A DNA stretch of 64,000 bases from Flagellimonas sp. CMM7 (GCF_021390195.1 NZ_CP090003.1:422001-486000); one strand, 5' to 3'; shown: positions 1-10,187, counted from the stretch's first letter. The notes: generated by a model not told the origin, from the sequence alone. Program-made: numbers and translations.

Positions 1-584
1 AGATTTTTGATTTCCGCATGGTTAATAATCCCGTTCACCTTTCTGATTTTTTCCAACTTGACTATTTTTTTTAGCCGATCGCTCCCCTTCTCTAAAATAC
101 AAATGGTCCTATCTACGCAGCCATAGGGCGAAAGCGTTTTCCCCAAAGGAAAATTTAAGATGGCAAAATCGTTGTCGTACTGATTTAAAAGTTTTATAGC
201 CTGTCTATAAATGCTCTTACCATAAAAATAGCGTGCGTTTATGACCAAGAAAGGGGTATTGAGGTGTTTTTTTGCCTTCCATAGTGCATAAGCGTTGTTT
301 GTAAACTTTTCATTTGGAATGCCCTTCCTCAAATTAAATATGGGGGGTTCTGTTCCAAGCCAACGCATGTTTATCAATCTTCCAAATCTATTTTTAATAG
401 GCGGTTTGATTATTTTTTGGATATCACTCGTTGTAATAAAGACAATTTGGTCAAAACCAGCCTCAATTGCATCATAAACGGAGTACTCCAGTAACATTTC
501 ACCGGATGGGCCTATGCCCTCAAAGTATTTGTCGCAAAAAGCTTCATCTTGCTCAGTTGCAAGTACTACTAAAGACTTTTTCAT
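1..584 (-). CDS. Degenerate sugar-nucleotidyltransferase-like protein (partial, C-terminus beyond window)
   Basis: The frame opens with ATG at 584 and runs without a stop to base 1, giving 194 residues; the C-terminus lies outside the window. The pattern resembles the roughly 300-residue Bacteroidota nucleotidyltransferase family: a beta strand LVVLAT, then GPSGEMLLEYSVYDAIEAGF (about residues 25-44) and INARYFYG (116-122). Family members carry a glycine-rich GxGSRxGGxKQ loop after the first strand and NADDFYG at the metal site. Here the loop reads ATEQDEAFCDKYF and the acidic pair DD is replaced by RY, so nucleotide and Mg2+ binding both look lost. No signal peptide is visible, so a cytoplasmic location is inferred. 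It lies 23 bp after nnrE and is probably the next gene of the minus-strand run. A pseudo-enzyme with a binding or regulatory role is the simplest reading; the fold assignment is from motif spacing only. Confidence 0.6.
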   Translation of the reverse strand, partial: MKKSLVVLATEQDEAFCDKYFEGIGPSGEMLLEYSVYDAIEAGFDQIVFITTSDIQKIIKPPIKNRFGRLINMRWLGTEPPIFNLRKGIPNEKFTNNAYALWKAKKHLNTPFLVINARYFYGKSIYRQAIKLLNQYDNDFAILNFPLGKTLSPYGCVDRTICILEKGSDRLKKIVKLEKIRKVNGIINHAEIKN

Positions 585-607
585 AATCAAAGCATATCAT
601 AGTGAGT

Positions 608-1354
608 TTAAAACAATCTTACCACATCTGAATACCTAAAGATGTTCGATGGGTTTAATCCAAGTGTTCTTTCTTGGTAGAGTTCATTGGGTACGCTGAT
701 GTCACCCAGGTACAGTTCGCCTATCATGTTTTTTGTTTCGTGGGCAAACAATCCTATTTTGGGCATTGCCAAGGTGAGTGTGGCAGATGCTCTTATTGTT
801 GGTTCATATAGGATACCGCTTGTCAGGTCAAGACCTGAGGGGGTATCCAAAGAGATTACAGGGGCGTGTTGGGAATTTGCCCACAGAATCATTCCTGCAG
901 CAAATCCATTTGGGTTTCCTTTGAGGCTATAGCCAATGATTCCATCAAGAACGGCATCAACCTTTTCCAGCCCATCCAGCATGTCGGCCAATTGAATGGA
1001 AATCCCCATTCGTTTTAAAATTTTGTATTGATGTTGGGGTATTGGGGTAAACTTTTCCTCTTCTGCTGTTACGAATACTTTTACATTAGCCCCCCAATTG
1101 TGCAATCTTCTTGCCGCTACCAAAGCTCCTCCTCCATTGCCCCCTGTACCGGCCATCACAGCGATGCGCTTCCCCTCTACATCACCACTAAAAAACCTTT
1201 CCTTGGTCAGTATGGCCAAACAACGTCCGGCATTTTCCATCATTTGGATAAGATCAATGTGATATTCTTCCATCATCAATCGATCCACCTCAATCATCTG
1301 CGGAGTATCGATTTTCAAATAATCCGTATGGATAGGTTTAAGATAGTTGCCCAT
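608..1354 (-). CDS. nnrE: NAD(P)H-hydrate epimerase (YjeF N-terminal domain)
   Basis: This 248-residue protein matches the YjeF_N/NnrE family, which epimerises the R form of damaged NAD(P)H hydrate so that an ADP- or ATP-dependent dehydratase can repair it. Visible marks are the phosphate-binding segment AVMAGTGGNGGGALVAARRL (about residues 65-84), DAVLDGIIGYSLKGNPNG with the catalytic aspartate region (about 133-150), and the strand VISLDTPSGLDLTSG (about 165-180). Many bacteria fuse this domain to the dehydratase NnrD; here only the epimerase half is present and no dehydratase is seen in the window. The start overlaps the 3' end of the MFS transporter frame by 17 bp, supporting co-transcription. 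Its place beside several NAD(P)-linked sugar oxidoreductases fits cofactor repair, though this context link is inference. Confidence 0.88.
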   Translation of the reverse strand: MGNYLKPIHTDYLKIDTPQMIEVDRLMMEEYHIDLIQMMENAGRCLAILTKERFFSGDVEGKRIAVMAGTGGNGGGALVAARRLHNWGANVKVFVTAEEEKFTPIPQHQYKILKRMGISIQLADMLDGLEKVDAVLDGIIGYSLKGNPNGFAAGMILWANSQHAPVISLDTPSGLDLTSGILYEPTIRASATLTLAMPKIGLFAHETKNMIGELYLGDISVPNELYQERTLGLNPSNIFRYSDVVRLF

Positions 1355-2524
1355 GCCCTTCTTTTTTGGTTTTTGTAAATATTAAAAAGGTAATCAGTGT
1401 ACCGAGTACTAACGCATAAATCGTGGAGAATTGGAACAAGCTGGACAACGTATAATTTTCGTTGAGCATACCAATGATATTGGAACTAAAACCGGTACCC
1501 AATTGTATGGCAGCCACCAAACTACCTGAAATAAGGGCAGCATACTTTGGAAACCCTTCCGTTGCCGAACTGATGGAATTTGGGAAAAGAATTGAACATC
1601 CCAACCCGCCCAATGCCATACAGGCCAATAAAAAAGGTTCACTGTGCGCCGATGGTAACAAAAAAAAGACAATAGCAACCAAAAATGGCGCGATACCATA
1701 GAGCCATTCGCTGGAAAACCTTAGGGCGATAAAGGTAAAAAGAAGACGTCCTACGGTGATGCCCCCCAAAACAGGGATAGGCCAAGAGCAGCTTTAGCTG
1801 TAGAGAGTCCTCCTTCCTTTTCTAGAAATACCGCTCCAAAATTACCGAAGGTAGCCTCACAGGTACCGTACAAGAACACCACAAGAATATATAAGATAAT
1901 CCGCCCTGGAATCTTTCTTTTAGTTTTATTTTCCTGTTTGTCATCTGCATCGGGTAAACTCAAGGTCAGTGGCAGGGTAAAGATCCAAATGATAAAGACC
2001 ACCGCAGCTACGACCAATGGTGCCCCCCACCAGAATCCCGCTTCTAAAAAGGCATTAAGGAACAATGCCGCACTGGCCGTTCCCAACCCCAGCATAATAT
2101 GCATGGCGGTGACGGCCGAAGTTTCCTTTCCTGGGAATAGGTTGTAGGCAAAAGGGTTAAGTGCCGTAATGGTAAAACCAAATCCGATGCCTAAAAACCC
2201 TGTGGCAAAAAGTATTGCCCAATAGTCCACATTACCCTCCATAAGCCAATTACTGGCCATAAGCAGTAACATGGAGAGCAGTATGGAAAATTGCCCATAG
2301 CGCATAACGGTTTTCATCCCTTTCTTTTGGGCTATCTTGGGCGCGCTTAACGAAGATACAATCGCAAACACGATTTGGGGTATAAAGATGGAACCGTATT
2401 GGGCACTGCTAAAGCCATGATACTGTGGGTCAACAAAGAGATTGCCAGCTGCAGGAAAAAGTACCAGAGCTATCCCCACAAGGAATCCGCTTACATAAAT
2501 CGATATTATTTTTTTTGTTTTCAC
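1338..2524 (-). pseudogene. MFS transporter, interrupted by a one-base frameshift
   Basis: Two adjacent frames together make one 12-helix major facilitator protein. The first (GTG start at 2524, stop at 1751) covers the N-terminal six helices, a charged loop around residue 195-210 and the start of the second half, ending SLFWGASP. The second frame, read from about 1769 to 1338, continues the family consensus as GGITVGRLLF and contains the remaining helices. The break lies in a run of six C on the plus strand (1762-1767); a seventh base would restore FWGGITVGR and a 395-residue transporter of normal length. The GTG start overlaps the stop of the debranching enzyme by 4 bp (GTGA), suggesting translational coupling. 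A sugar or oligosaccharide substrate is likely from context but cannot be named. The lesion may be a sequencing error, a recent mutation or slippage in the G tract. Confidence 0.85.
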
Positions 2525-4485
2525 TCCTTGTATAGATTAAAGAGTTCATGTTCCGCAAATAATTTTACCATCGCAGCAACCGACCATGCCTGATTAACAC
2601 AACCTCTTCCCGTCTCTGGGTTTTCCCCATCAAATATTTCGGAGATGCCATGGATACAATCAGAATGGTAAAAGTGACTTTGGAGACTCATCGTAGAAAC
2701 CAGTACCTTTCTTTTTGCTGCGGCCGAAAAGTTGTTTACCTTAAGAAAAGCTTGCCAATACTCCATTAAAAGAAATGGCCATACCGTTCCCTGGTGATAG
2801 GCAGTATCCCTTTCCCATTGATCACCCCTGTAATTCCCGATAAATTGAGGGTTTTGGGTATCCAAAGTCCGGAGCCCGTAAGGGGTCAGCAATTTTTTTT
2901 CGACCAGTTTTACGATCTTCTTTTCTTTTTCTTTGCTTAAAATAGAAAAGGGAAGGCTAACTGCGTAGATTTGATTGGGTCGAAAACATTCATCACGAGA
3001 TTTTTCACTCACAACATCAAGTAAGTACCCATCCTTGGTCATAAAAGATTTTTCGAAATTTTTGAGAAAAGTTTCTTTTGTGCTTTTGATTTGTTTATGG
3101 ATTTTGACATCGCACCCTGAGCAAAAGTGTTCATATATGCACATGGCGTTGTACCATAGTGCATTGATTTCCACTGGGCAGCCTATTCTCGGTGTCACCA
3201 CATAATCTCCTACTTTTGCATCCATCCACGTAAGTTGCCAGTTTTCCTGACCACCAGAGATAAAACCTTTATCGGTAAGATGAATGTTGTACAGCGTTCC
3301 CTTGATATGGTAAAGCAGAATTTCTTCCAGTATCTTGATGTTGTCTTGAATGAATTTGGTGTCATTGAACCGTTGTTCATATTCATAGAGCGCAACAAAC
3401 AACCACAAGGTGGCATCAATGGTATTATATTCCACCTCTTGACCATCATAATCGGGAAAGCGGTTGGGCAACATCCCTTTATCGACGTACTTCAAAAAAG
3501 TGGATAGAATCGACTTTGAAGTCACTTGGTCACCAATAGCTATGGAAAGTCCGCGCATGGCTATCATGGTATCACGCCCCCAATCGGTAAACCAGTGGTA
3601 ACCTGCTATTATCGATTTGGAGTTGGTGGATGCCCTATTAACCACAAACTGATTGCCCGATACCAAAAGATCATTGTAAAAATCGTTTTTGATCCTGCCC
3701 ATCCTTAAAGAAGCCAGCGATTTCTCCACTTTTTTTTCCAGGTCGGAGGTTCTTTTGCCCACCATATTCTCCTCGGTAGTAAAGGTCAGCGAAACTTTTT
3801 GGCCAGCTTTCAGATTTGCCTTGACCATACCTATGCGGTAATAATCTTCTGTGGATTCTTGACCACGATAGGCCTCTTTGTAGAGTTGGATGTTGTTGTA
3901 CCATGCCCTTTCTTCAATAAAATCTCCCCGGCTCCAACCTATATAAAAGGGGCTACTGTCCGGATAGGGGTAAATTTTCATTCCTCCCTTTATCGTTTCA
4001 TAGTAAAAGTCAAAATTGTTTTGGTGCATGGTCCAATGGTAATCTTTATGCTCCAACAAGGGGTGAACTTCCATATCAAATACGTTTTTTCCCAAGTTTT
4101 CATAAATGACCACTGTTGTGTTGCTATGGGGTACCATGAACACTTTTTTGCTTAGTTTCCAACCCTTTCCTTTGTAAATCCAAGTTGCAATGGGTCTTCT
4201 TTCGAAAGATTGCAAATGGGCATACCCTTTAGGGTGTATGGCTTCCGGGTATTGGTTCACTGATAAATCATCAATGGTATCCCCATCACCATTAAAGATG
4301 CGTTCTTCCACTTTGGCCACCAAAACAGTACGTTCTGTGGGCGGATTCATGGATGCAACCAAAAGACCGTGATATTTTCTGGTATTGGCACCCACGATCG
4401 ACGAAGAAGCATAGCTGCCAAGACCATTGGTCTCCAACCATTCCATTGAAAGCAACTCATCGATTTTCTTATCCTTTAAATTCAT
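2521..4485 (-). CDS. Amylo-alpha-1,6-glucosidase / glycogen debranching enzyme family (GH133-type)
   Basis: The 654-residue protein has the two-part layout of prokaryotic debranching glucosidases: an N-terminal GDE_N beta domain opening with WLETNGLGSYASSSIVGANT and RKYHGLLVAS (about residues 16-45), then an (alpha/alpha)6 catalytic barrel with the signature HWFTDWGRDTMIAMRGL (about 298-315), YNTIDATLWLFVAL (about 352-365) and the late segment YHQGTVWPFLLMEYW. In the family these enzymes release glucose from alpha-1,6 branch stubs. No signal peptide is present, so action on intracellular glycogen or imported alpha-glucan is inferred. It lies 23 bp after the lipoprotein gluconolactonase and overlaps the MFS gene by 4 bp. 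With GH15 and GH63-like enzymes in the same run, it would supply free glucose. Exact substrate (glycogen, isomalto-, or other alpha-gluco-oligosaccharide) is open. Confidence 0.88.
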   Translation of the reverse strand: MNLKDKKIDELLSMEWLETNGLGSYASSSIVGANTRKYHGLLVASMNPPTERTVLVAKVEERIFNGDGDTIDDLSVNQYPEAIHPKGYAHLQSFERRPIATWIYKGKGWKLSKKVFMVPHSNTTVVIYENLGKNVFDMEVHPLLEHKDYHWTMHQNNFDFYYETIKGGMKIYPYPDSSPFYIGWSRGDFIEERAWYNNIQLYKEAYRGQESTEDYYRIGMVKANLKAGQKVSLTFTTEENMVGKRTSDLEKKVEKSLASLRMGRIKNDFYNDLLVSGNQFVVNRASTNSKSIIAGYHWFTDWGRDTMIAMRGLSIAIGDQVTSKSILSTFLKYVDKGMLPNRFPDYDGQEVEYNTIDATLWLFVALYEYEQRFNDTKFIQDNIKILEEILLYHIKGTLYNIHLTDKGFISGGQENWQLTWMDAKVGDYVVTPRIGCPVEINALWYNAMCIYEHFCSGCDVKIHKQIKSTKETFLKNFEKSFMTKDGYLLDVVSEKSRDECFRPNQIYAVSLPFSILSKEKEKKIVKLVEKKLLTPYGLRTLDTQNPQFIGNYRGDQWERDTAYHQGTVWPFLLMEYWQAFLKVNNFSAAAKRKVLVSTMSLQSHFYHSDCIHGISEIFDGENPETGRGCVNQAWSVAAMVKLFAEHELFNLYKE

Positions 4486-4508
4486 TTATAATAGTAATTA
4501 GTTGATTT

Positions 4509-5609
4509 TTATGTATGTAACTTTACACGCAACAGATAAGAATCTGCTGTGATATAGAGTTCACTATAATCATTGTTAAATGCGCAATTGGAAACCCATT
4601 CCCCTGGTTTTATTTTTCCGATGAGCTTGTATTCCGGACTAAAAATCCAAAGGCCTCCCGGACCTGCCGTGAATATGTTTCCACGATTGTCTACTTTGAC
4701 CCCATCAGGAAAACCTACTTCTTTTCCTATAAGATCGGTTACATTCAATATTTCTTCCATTGTGCCCAAAGTACCATCTTCCAAAACATCAAACGCCAAC
4801 CATGCGGCATTGTCACCATCTGTATTGGCAACATAAAGTGTTTTTTCATCTGGGGAAAAGGCAAGACCATTGGGTCGGCTTACTTTATCGGTCAACAAAA
4901 TGAGTTTCCCCTCTTTATCCAATCGATATACCCCTTGAAAAGGGAGTTCTTTGTTGGGGTCATTCATCATCTTTTCACTTAGACCGTAAGGTGGATCCGT
5001 AAAATACAGGTCGCCTTTAGAATTGAAGACAAGATCATTGGGACTGTTCAACCGCCATCCATCATAATTACCGGACAAGACTTCAAAATCTGGTTTTGGA
5101 GATTCCAAGGAGGCCTTCATACGAGCCACTTGCCTATTCCCGTGCTGGCAAAGGACCAAGTTTCCATTTTTATCAAGAGCCAAACCATTTGACCCGCGCT
5201 CTCTACTATCTGTCTCTTTACCCGTAAAGCCTGAATGTTCAAGATAAACCTGGACCCCCTCTTCTTCAGACCATTTAAGGATACGGTTTTCTTTGACATC
5301 AGAACAAAGCACCCATTCCTTTTCTGGAATCCACAAAGGGCCTTCGGCCCAGACCAGACCTTCACCCAATACTTCTATAATTGCATTTTTAGGGATAATT
5401 GCATCTATTTCTGACGAAATACGTTCGATCTTCCCTATGGTCTTGTATACCTTTGGAACTTTTGGTACGCTTACGATACTCGCTGTTTCCTCTGGTGTGT
5501 TTCCCGGCCTGCAAGCTGAAAAAGCTATTAGATAAAGCCCAATCAGTATTCCTTTAAGGAGTATACATTTTGCAAGGTGAACTTTATATGTTATAATGAA
5601 TGCTTTCAT
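4509..5609 (-). CDS. SMP-30/gluconolactonase-family lipoprotein
   Basis: A 366-residue protein with an N-terminal hydrophobic stretch ending in a lipobox (LIAFSAC, Cys33), so probably an envelope lipoprotein. The mature part is a six-bladed SMP-30/gluconolactonase/LRE-like propeller: GLVWAEGPLWIPEKEWVLCSDV (about residues 84-105) provides the first-blade glutamate of the metal site, RLNSPNDLVFNSKGDLYFTDPPYG (about 186-209) the asparagine segment, and SRPNGLAFSPDEKTLYVANTD and GFPDGVKVDNRGNIFTAGPGG the remaining ligands. Family members open aldonolactones with a divalent metal. A second, larger member sits at 11025-12677, so the operon encodes two lactonases. It starts 3 bp after the GH63-like gene, which indicates one transcript. 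Role proposed: hydrolysing gluconolactone-type products in the periplasm; substrate is inferred. Confidence 0.85.
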   Translation of the reverse strand: MKAFIITYKVHLAKCILLKGILIGLYLIAFSACRPGNTPEETASIVSVPKVPKVYKTIGKIERISSEIDAIIPKNAIIEVLGEGLVWAEGPLWIPEKEWVLCSDVKENRILKWSEEEGVQVYLEHSGFTGKETDSRERGSNGLALDKNGNLVLCQHGNRQVARMKASLESPKPDFEVLSGNYDGWRLNSPNDLVFNSKGDLYFTDPPYGLSEKMMNDPNKELPFQGVYRLDKEGKLILLTDKVSRPNGLAFSPDEKTLYVANTDGDNAAWLAFDVLEDGTLGTMEEILNVTDLIGKEVGFPDGVKVDNRGNIFTAGPGGLWIFSPEYKLIGKIKPGEWVSNCAFNNDYSELYITADSYLLRVKLHT

Positions 5610-5612
5610 CTA

Positions 5613-8258
5613 TTACCAACAAGATTCATCAATGAGGTGTGCCACACAGCCAGTCCATCCGGTCTGATGAGTAGCACCCACGCCACGACCGTTATCACCA
5701 TGAAAGTATTCATAGAACAATATCAGATCTTTAAAATGCTCATCACGGTACACTTCTTTATGTAGGGCATGTACGGGACGGTCGCCATTTTCATCTTTTC
5801 TGAACATGTTCACCAAACGGTTGTTCAAATCATGACTCAATTCCTTTAAGTTGAATTTTTGATCAACACCTGCCGGACACGATACTTTGAAATCATCACC
5901 ATAATATTTGTGGTATTCCAGCAGTGACTGTACAAAGAGGAAGTTCATAGGCATCCAAATAGGTCCCCTCCAGTTTGAATTGCCCCCAAACAAATGCGTC
6001 GATGATTCGGCAGGATCATACTTGACATCAAATATTTGCCCTTCAAGCATGATCTGATATGGGTTTTCATGTATTTTGGACAGTGCCCTGATTCCGTAAG
6101 GGCTCAAAAATTCCTTCTCATCCAGCAGTGCCTTTAAAAGTTTTTCCATCCGTTTTTTGGGCACCAAGGACAGAAGGATATCCTCGCCTTCTTTAAATTC
6201 TTCGACAACAAGGTATTTACCGTGCTTTTTGCGGTTATTTCTAAACCATTTGACCCCTGCGTAAAAATTTTTTACTTTTTTCAATTTTTCATAAGGAAGC
6301 ACCAATACGGAGTTCAACGTCATCAAACCCACCAAAGACCTGACCTTGATCGGGATGTAATTATCTCCGGGCAAGACAAGGATGTCATAGAAGAACCCAT
6401 CATTTTCATCCCAACTGCCGGACCAGTTGTCCCCTATCCGGTTCAATGAGGATGCGATGTACACAAAATGTTCAAAGAACTTGGTGCACATATCTTCATA
6501 CGAATCATCCTCCATCGAAATTTCAAGTGCCATCTGCAGCATGTTCAAGGAGAACATGGCCATCCATGCAGTACCGTCGGCCTGCTCTAAATGCCCTCCA
6601 CCGGGAATTTGACTGCTTCTGTCAAAAACACCGATGTTATCAAGCCCTAAAAAGCCACCTTGAAATACGTTGTTGTTATTTCGGTCTTTCCGGTTCACCC
6701 ACCAGGTAAAATTGAGGGACAGTTTGTTGAACACCCTTTTGAGGAATTCAATATCGCCCTTACCCGTTTTTTTCTTGTCGATTTCATAGACCTTAAAGGC
6801 CGCCCATGCATGTACCGGAGGATTCACATCAGAAAAGGCCCATTCATAAGCTGGTATTTGCCCATTGGGTGCCATGTACCATTCCCGAAGAATGAGAACC
6901 AATTGGTCTTTGGCAAATTCAGGGTCGATCATTGCCAAGGGAACGGTATGAAAAGCCAAATCCCAAACGGCATACCAGGGGTACTCCCATTTATCAGGCA
7001 TTGAAATGATGTCCTCATTGTTCAGGGTCATCCAATTGTTGTTGCGCCCGTATTTCCGTTGTTGTGGGGGCTCTGGTTGCCCAGGGTCGCCATTCATCCA
7101 TGTTTCCATGTCAATATTGAAATATTGCTTGGACCAAAGCATGCCCGCAAATGCCTGCCGTTGGATATTGGCGGTGTCTTTACAGGATCCCTTCTCAAAT
7201 TGCCCGTAAAACTCGTCCGCTTCCCTTTGCCTAGACTCAAAAATGGCATCGTACTTATCTGTCAGCGGATTGCCTGATAATTCTTCTTTGGAAAAGCGCA
7301 GCCTAAACTCAACACTTTTTCCACTAGGTACCTTTTTTTGGTACATGGGGGCAAATTTGGTACCTTCGGTCACGGCATCTGTCAGTTCAAAATCATTGTT
7401 TACAATGGCATCGTTGAACAAATCTTTTACATAGGGCGACGCATTTTCCATACCATAGAGACGCTCATGGTTTGTTTCATTGTTCGTGAACAGCCATTTG
7501 GCAGGTTTTTCAAAATATAGATTGTACTTGCCCAACTTGGGGTGTGTCAATTCAACAGCACCGTACTTTGCGGTGTTTTTCTTCTTTTTGATATTATGCA
7601 CACCTTCGGCCTGCCCAAAACTCCATAGATTCCGCAACCATAAAGTAGGGGCCACCGTAATTTCTGAGGCTTTGGGACCTCTATTGTGTATCGTAACCTT
7701 TACCAAAATGTCTTCATCATCGCCTTTTGCATACTCGGTATATACATCAAAATACCTGTTCTCATTGAAAAGACCCGTATCCAACAATTCATATTCCAGA
7801 TCGTATTTTCCACGGCTTCTGTTGGTATGGGACAAATCTGCATAGGGATACTCATTCTGTGGATATTTGTACAGGTGCTTCATGTAAGAATGCGTCGGCG
7901 TACTGTCTAAATAATAATACAGCTCTTTACAATCTTCACCGTGGTTTCCCTCGGGGCCGGTCAAGCCATACATTCTTTCTTTGAGTATGGGGTCTTTTCC
8001 ATTCCACAAGGTGACAGCAAAACAAACGGCACAATGCCTATCGGTAATTCCCGCGATACCGTCTTCCCCCCATCTATATACCCTACTTCGTGCGTGGTCA
8101 TGGGGAAAATAATCCCATGCTTCTCCATGCTCACTATAGTCTTCACGAACCGTTCCCCACTGGCGTTCGCTCAAATAGGGTCCCCATTCCAACCACTTTT
8201 TTTTGCCCGAATAGTTTTCTTTTAATCTTAACTCTTCAGCATTATTTTTCTTTGCCAT
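5613..8258 (-). CDS. GH63-like glucosidase (MGH1-type catalytic barrel)
   Basis: An 881-residue protein typical of the bacterial 'glucosidase' group related to GH63 mannosyl-oligosaccharide glucosidases. The N-terminal beta domain starts with WLEWGPYLSERQWGTVREDY (about 23-42) and GEAWDYFPHDHARSRVYRWG (about 46-65). The (alpha/alpha)6 barrel shows WEYPWYAVWDLAFHTVPLAM (about 433-452), ALSKIHENPY in the last third and NWRGPIWMPMNFLFVQSLLEY (about 767-787), where the family places catalytic acids. No signal peptide is seen, so it is probably cytoplasmic. Family enzymes act on alpha-glucosyl linkages in small glucosides such as glucosylglycerate, kojibiose or trehalose-like substrates; the exact substrate cannot be read here. 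The gene lies between GH15 and the lipoprotein gluconolactonase with short gaps (50 and 3 bp). Confidence 0.85.
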   Translation of the reverse strand: MAKKNNAEELRLKENYSGKKKWLEWGPYLSERQWGTVREDYSEHGEAWDYFPHDHARSRVYRWGEDGIAGITDRHCAVCFAVTLWNGKDPILKERMYGLTGPEGNHGEDCKELYYYLDSTPTHSYMKHLYKYPQNEYPYADLSHTNRSRGKYDLEYELLDTGLFNENRYFDVYTEYAKGDDEDILVKVTIHNRGPKASEITVAPTLWLRNLWSFGQAEGVHNIKKKKNTAKYGAVELTHPKLGKYNLYFEKPAKWLFTNNETNHERLYGMENASPYVKDLFNDAIVNNDFELTDAVTEGTKFAPMYQKKVPSGKSVEFRLRFSKEELSGNPLTDKYDAIFESRQREADEFYGQFEKGSCKDTANIQRQAFAGMLWSKQYFNIDMETWMNGDPGQPEPPQQRKYGRNNNWMTLNNEDIISMPDKWEYPWYAVWDLAFHTVPLAMIDPEFAKDQLVLILREWYMAPNGQIPAYEWAFSDVNPPVHAWAAFKVYEIDKKKTGKGDIEFLKRVFNKLSLNFTWWVNRKDRNNNNVFQGGFLGLDNIGVFDRSSQIPGGGHLEQADGTAWMAMFSLNMLQMALEISMEDDSYEDMCTKFFEHFVYIASSLNRIGDNWSGSWDENDGFFYDILVLPGDNYIPIKVRSLVGLMTLNSVLVLPYEKLKKVKNFYAGVKWFRNNRKKHGKYLVVEEFKEGEDILLSLVPKKRMEKLLKALLDEKEFLSPYGIRALSKIHENPYQIMLEGQIFDVKYDPAESSTHLFGGNSNWRGPIWMPMNFLFVQSLLEYHKYYGDDFKVSCPAGVDQKFNLKELSHDLNNRLVNMFRKDENGDRPVHALHKEVYRDEHFKDLILFYEYFHGDNGRGVGATHQTGWTGCVAHLIDESCW

Positions 8259-8308
8259 ATTCTTATTTTAATTCCTTTGATACATTCTATCATTTAGAGC
8301 CGTAGTAG

Positions 8309-10126
8309 TTACGCTAAGGCCTTGTCAAGGTTATATGCAGCGCTTATAAGGGCCAAGTGTGTAAATGCCTGGGGATAATTCCCCAAGGCCTCTCCCGTCG
8401 CTCCCGTCTCCTCCGAATAAAGTCCCAAATGGTTCGCATAACCCAACATTTGTTCAAATAAAAGTCGCGCCTCTTCCAGCCTACCGGCCCGGGTAAGTGC
8501 CTCTACCATCCAAAACGTGCAGATGTTGAACGTTCCCTCTTCGCCCACCAAACCATCCTCGGTCAGGGAAACGTCATAGCGGAATACCAATCCGTCCGAT
8601 ACCAACCCTCCTTTATTGGGAGGTCGGTTCATGGCGTCAAGGGTCTTGAGCATGCGTTCATCTTTTGGCGATACAAAAAACACCAAGGGCATCATCAAAT
8701 TTGCCGCATCAAGGGTATCACTGCCATAACTTTGGACAAAAGCCTGTAATTCTTCGTTCCATCCTTTCTCCATGATCTCCTCATAGATATCGTCCCTTAC
8801 TTTGAGCCATTTATCACGATCGGCAGGAAAGGAGCGTTTATCCGCCAGCCGAATGGCCCGATCCAATGCCACCCAACTCATCAATTTTGAATAGACAAAA
8901 TGATTCTGTCCCCCTCTTACCTCCCATATACCTTCATCTTTCCGCTGCCAATTATCCGCAACCCAGTTGACGAGTTTTCTTAAATTCTTCCAGAAATCAT
9001 AGGAAATGAGCTCACCATGTTTGTTGTAGAGGTACACAGCGTCCAAGAGTTCCCCATAAATATCGAGCTGTAACTGGTCATAAGCGCCATTGCCAATTCG
9101 GACGGGTGCTGATTGGCGATAGCCTTCAAGATGATCAAGATGTTCCTCAATAAGCTGATGCCTACCATCAATACCATACATGATTTGTAAGGATCCATCA
9201 GCATTCAGCTCTTCACAACGGTCTTGTATCCACTGCATAAATTCTTTTGCTTCCTGATGAAATCCTATTCGCATAAAGGCATAGACCGTAAAGGAGGCAT
9301 CCCTTATCCAAGTGTAGCGGTAGTCCCAATTTCTTTCACCCCCTATCCCTTCAGGCAGCGAACAAGTTGGTGCCGCCACAATGGCACCCGTAGGGGCATA
9401 GGTGAGCAGTTTCAGCGTAAGGGCAGATCTATGCACCATCTCACGCCATCTACCCGTATAACTGCATTGTTTGAGCCAGTCCCGCCAGAAGTGCACCGTG
9501 GTCGTAAAGTCAGTATAGATATCATCTTTTGAACGACAACTTGTACAGCTTGATCCTGATTGAATTTCAGTTATGGAGAAGTTGACCGACTCTTCCTCTT
9601 CCAACATTATCTCTGCGAAGATGGCACCTTTCTTCTCCTTCAGCGGCACTTGGGTAGAAAGTGCCAAGCTCAGATCATCAGAATGAAAAGCGGCCCCAAA
9701 TTCACTTAAAACGGTTTGATGCGCTTGCCGGCCATAATCAAAGGCTGGCCTACATTCAACCCGAAGCTTCACTTTACCCCTAATAACATTAACCTTTCGC
9801 ACCAAATAATTGTCATCCTTTGTAGGTAAATCATGGCCCACGGGCATGTAATCCACAATTTGAAACACCGAGTCATCAGTAAGAAATCGGGTAACGAGGA
9901 CATTGGTGTCCGGCCAATAAAACTGTTTGCACTTATATTCCGTTTCAATAGGCGTAATAGTGAACCACCCCCCTTTTTTGCTGTCCAAGACTTTGGCAAA
10001 TACACTGGGGGAGTCAAACCTTGGAAAACAAAACCAATCGATGGAACCGTTGTTTCCGACCAATGCAACGGTCTGCATATTTCCAACAATACCATAATTT
10101 TCTATTGGCACGTAGTTCATTCTCAA
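8309..10126 (-). CDS. Glycoside hydrolase family 15 (glucoamylase/trehalase-type)
   Basis: The 605-residue protein begins with the N-terminal beta domain typical of GH15: [20 protein letters not shown] then [20 protein letters not shown]. The catalytic (alpha/alpha)6 barrel has [20 protein letters not shown] (about 262-281) and two acidic segments, [21 protein letters not shown] (about 395-415) with the likely acid and [18 protein letters not shown] (about 530-547) with the likely base. No signal peptide is visible. Relatives hydrolyse alpha-1,4-glucan ends (glucoamylase) or trehalose (actinobacterial-type trehalase); motifs do not separate these. It is flanked by the SDR dehydrogenase (61 bp) and the GH63-like enzyme (50 bp). 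In this run it would release beta-glucose for oxidation. Confidence 0.88.
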   Translation of the reverse strand: MRMNYVPIENYGIVGNMQTVALVGNNGSIDWFCFPRFDSPSVFAKVLDSKKGGWFTITPIETEYKCKQFYWPDTNVLVTRFLTDDSVFQIVDYMPVGHDLPTKDDNYLVRKVNVIRGKVKLRVECRPAFDYGRQAHQTVLSEFGAAFHSDDLSLALSTQVPLKEKKGAIFAEIMLEEEESVNFSITEIQSGSSCTSCRSKDDIYTDFTTTVHFWRDWLKQCSYTGRWREMVHRSALTLKLLTYAPTGAIVAAPTCSLPEGIGGERNWDYRYTWIRDASFTVYAFMRIGFHQEAKEFMQWIQDRCEELNADGSLQIMYGIDGRHQLIEEHLDHLEGYRQSAPVRIGNGAYDQLQLDIYGELLDAVYLYNKHGELISYDFWKNLRKLVNWVADNWQRKDEGIWEVRGGQNHFVYSKLMSWVALDRAIRLADKRSFPADRDKWLKVRDDIYEEIMEKGWNEELQAFVQSYGSDTLDAANLMMPLVFFVSPKDERMLKTLDAMNRPPNKGGLVSDGLVFRYDVSLTEDGLVGEEGTFNICTFWMVEALTRAGRLEEARLLFEQMLGYANHLGLYSEETGATGEALGNYPQAFTHLALISAAYNLDKALA

Positions 10127-10187
10127 TTATTTATTGGACCATTCAATATTTGCCTAAACTTTTTTAACAGATGGCATCAATTTTTTC

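Noticed and set aside
1751..1770. Programmed -1 frameshifting in the MFS gene
   Set aside because: The codons around the G run do not form a good slippery heptamer and no stimulatory structure is evident; a deletion or sequencing error is simpler.
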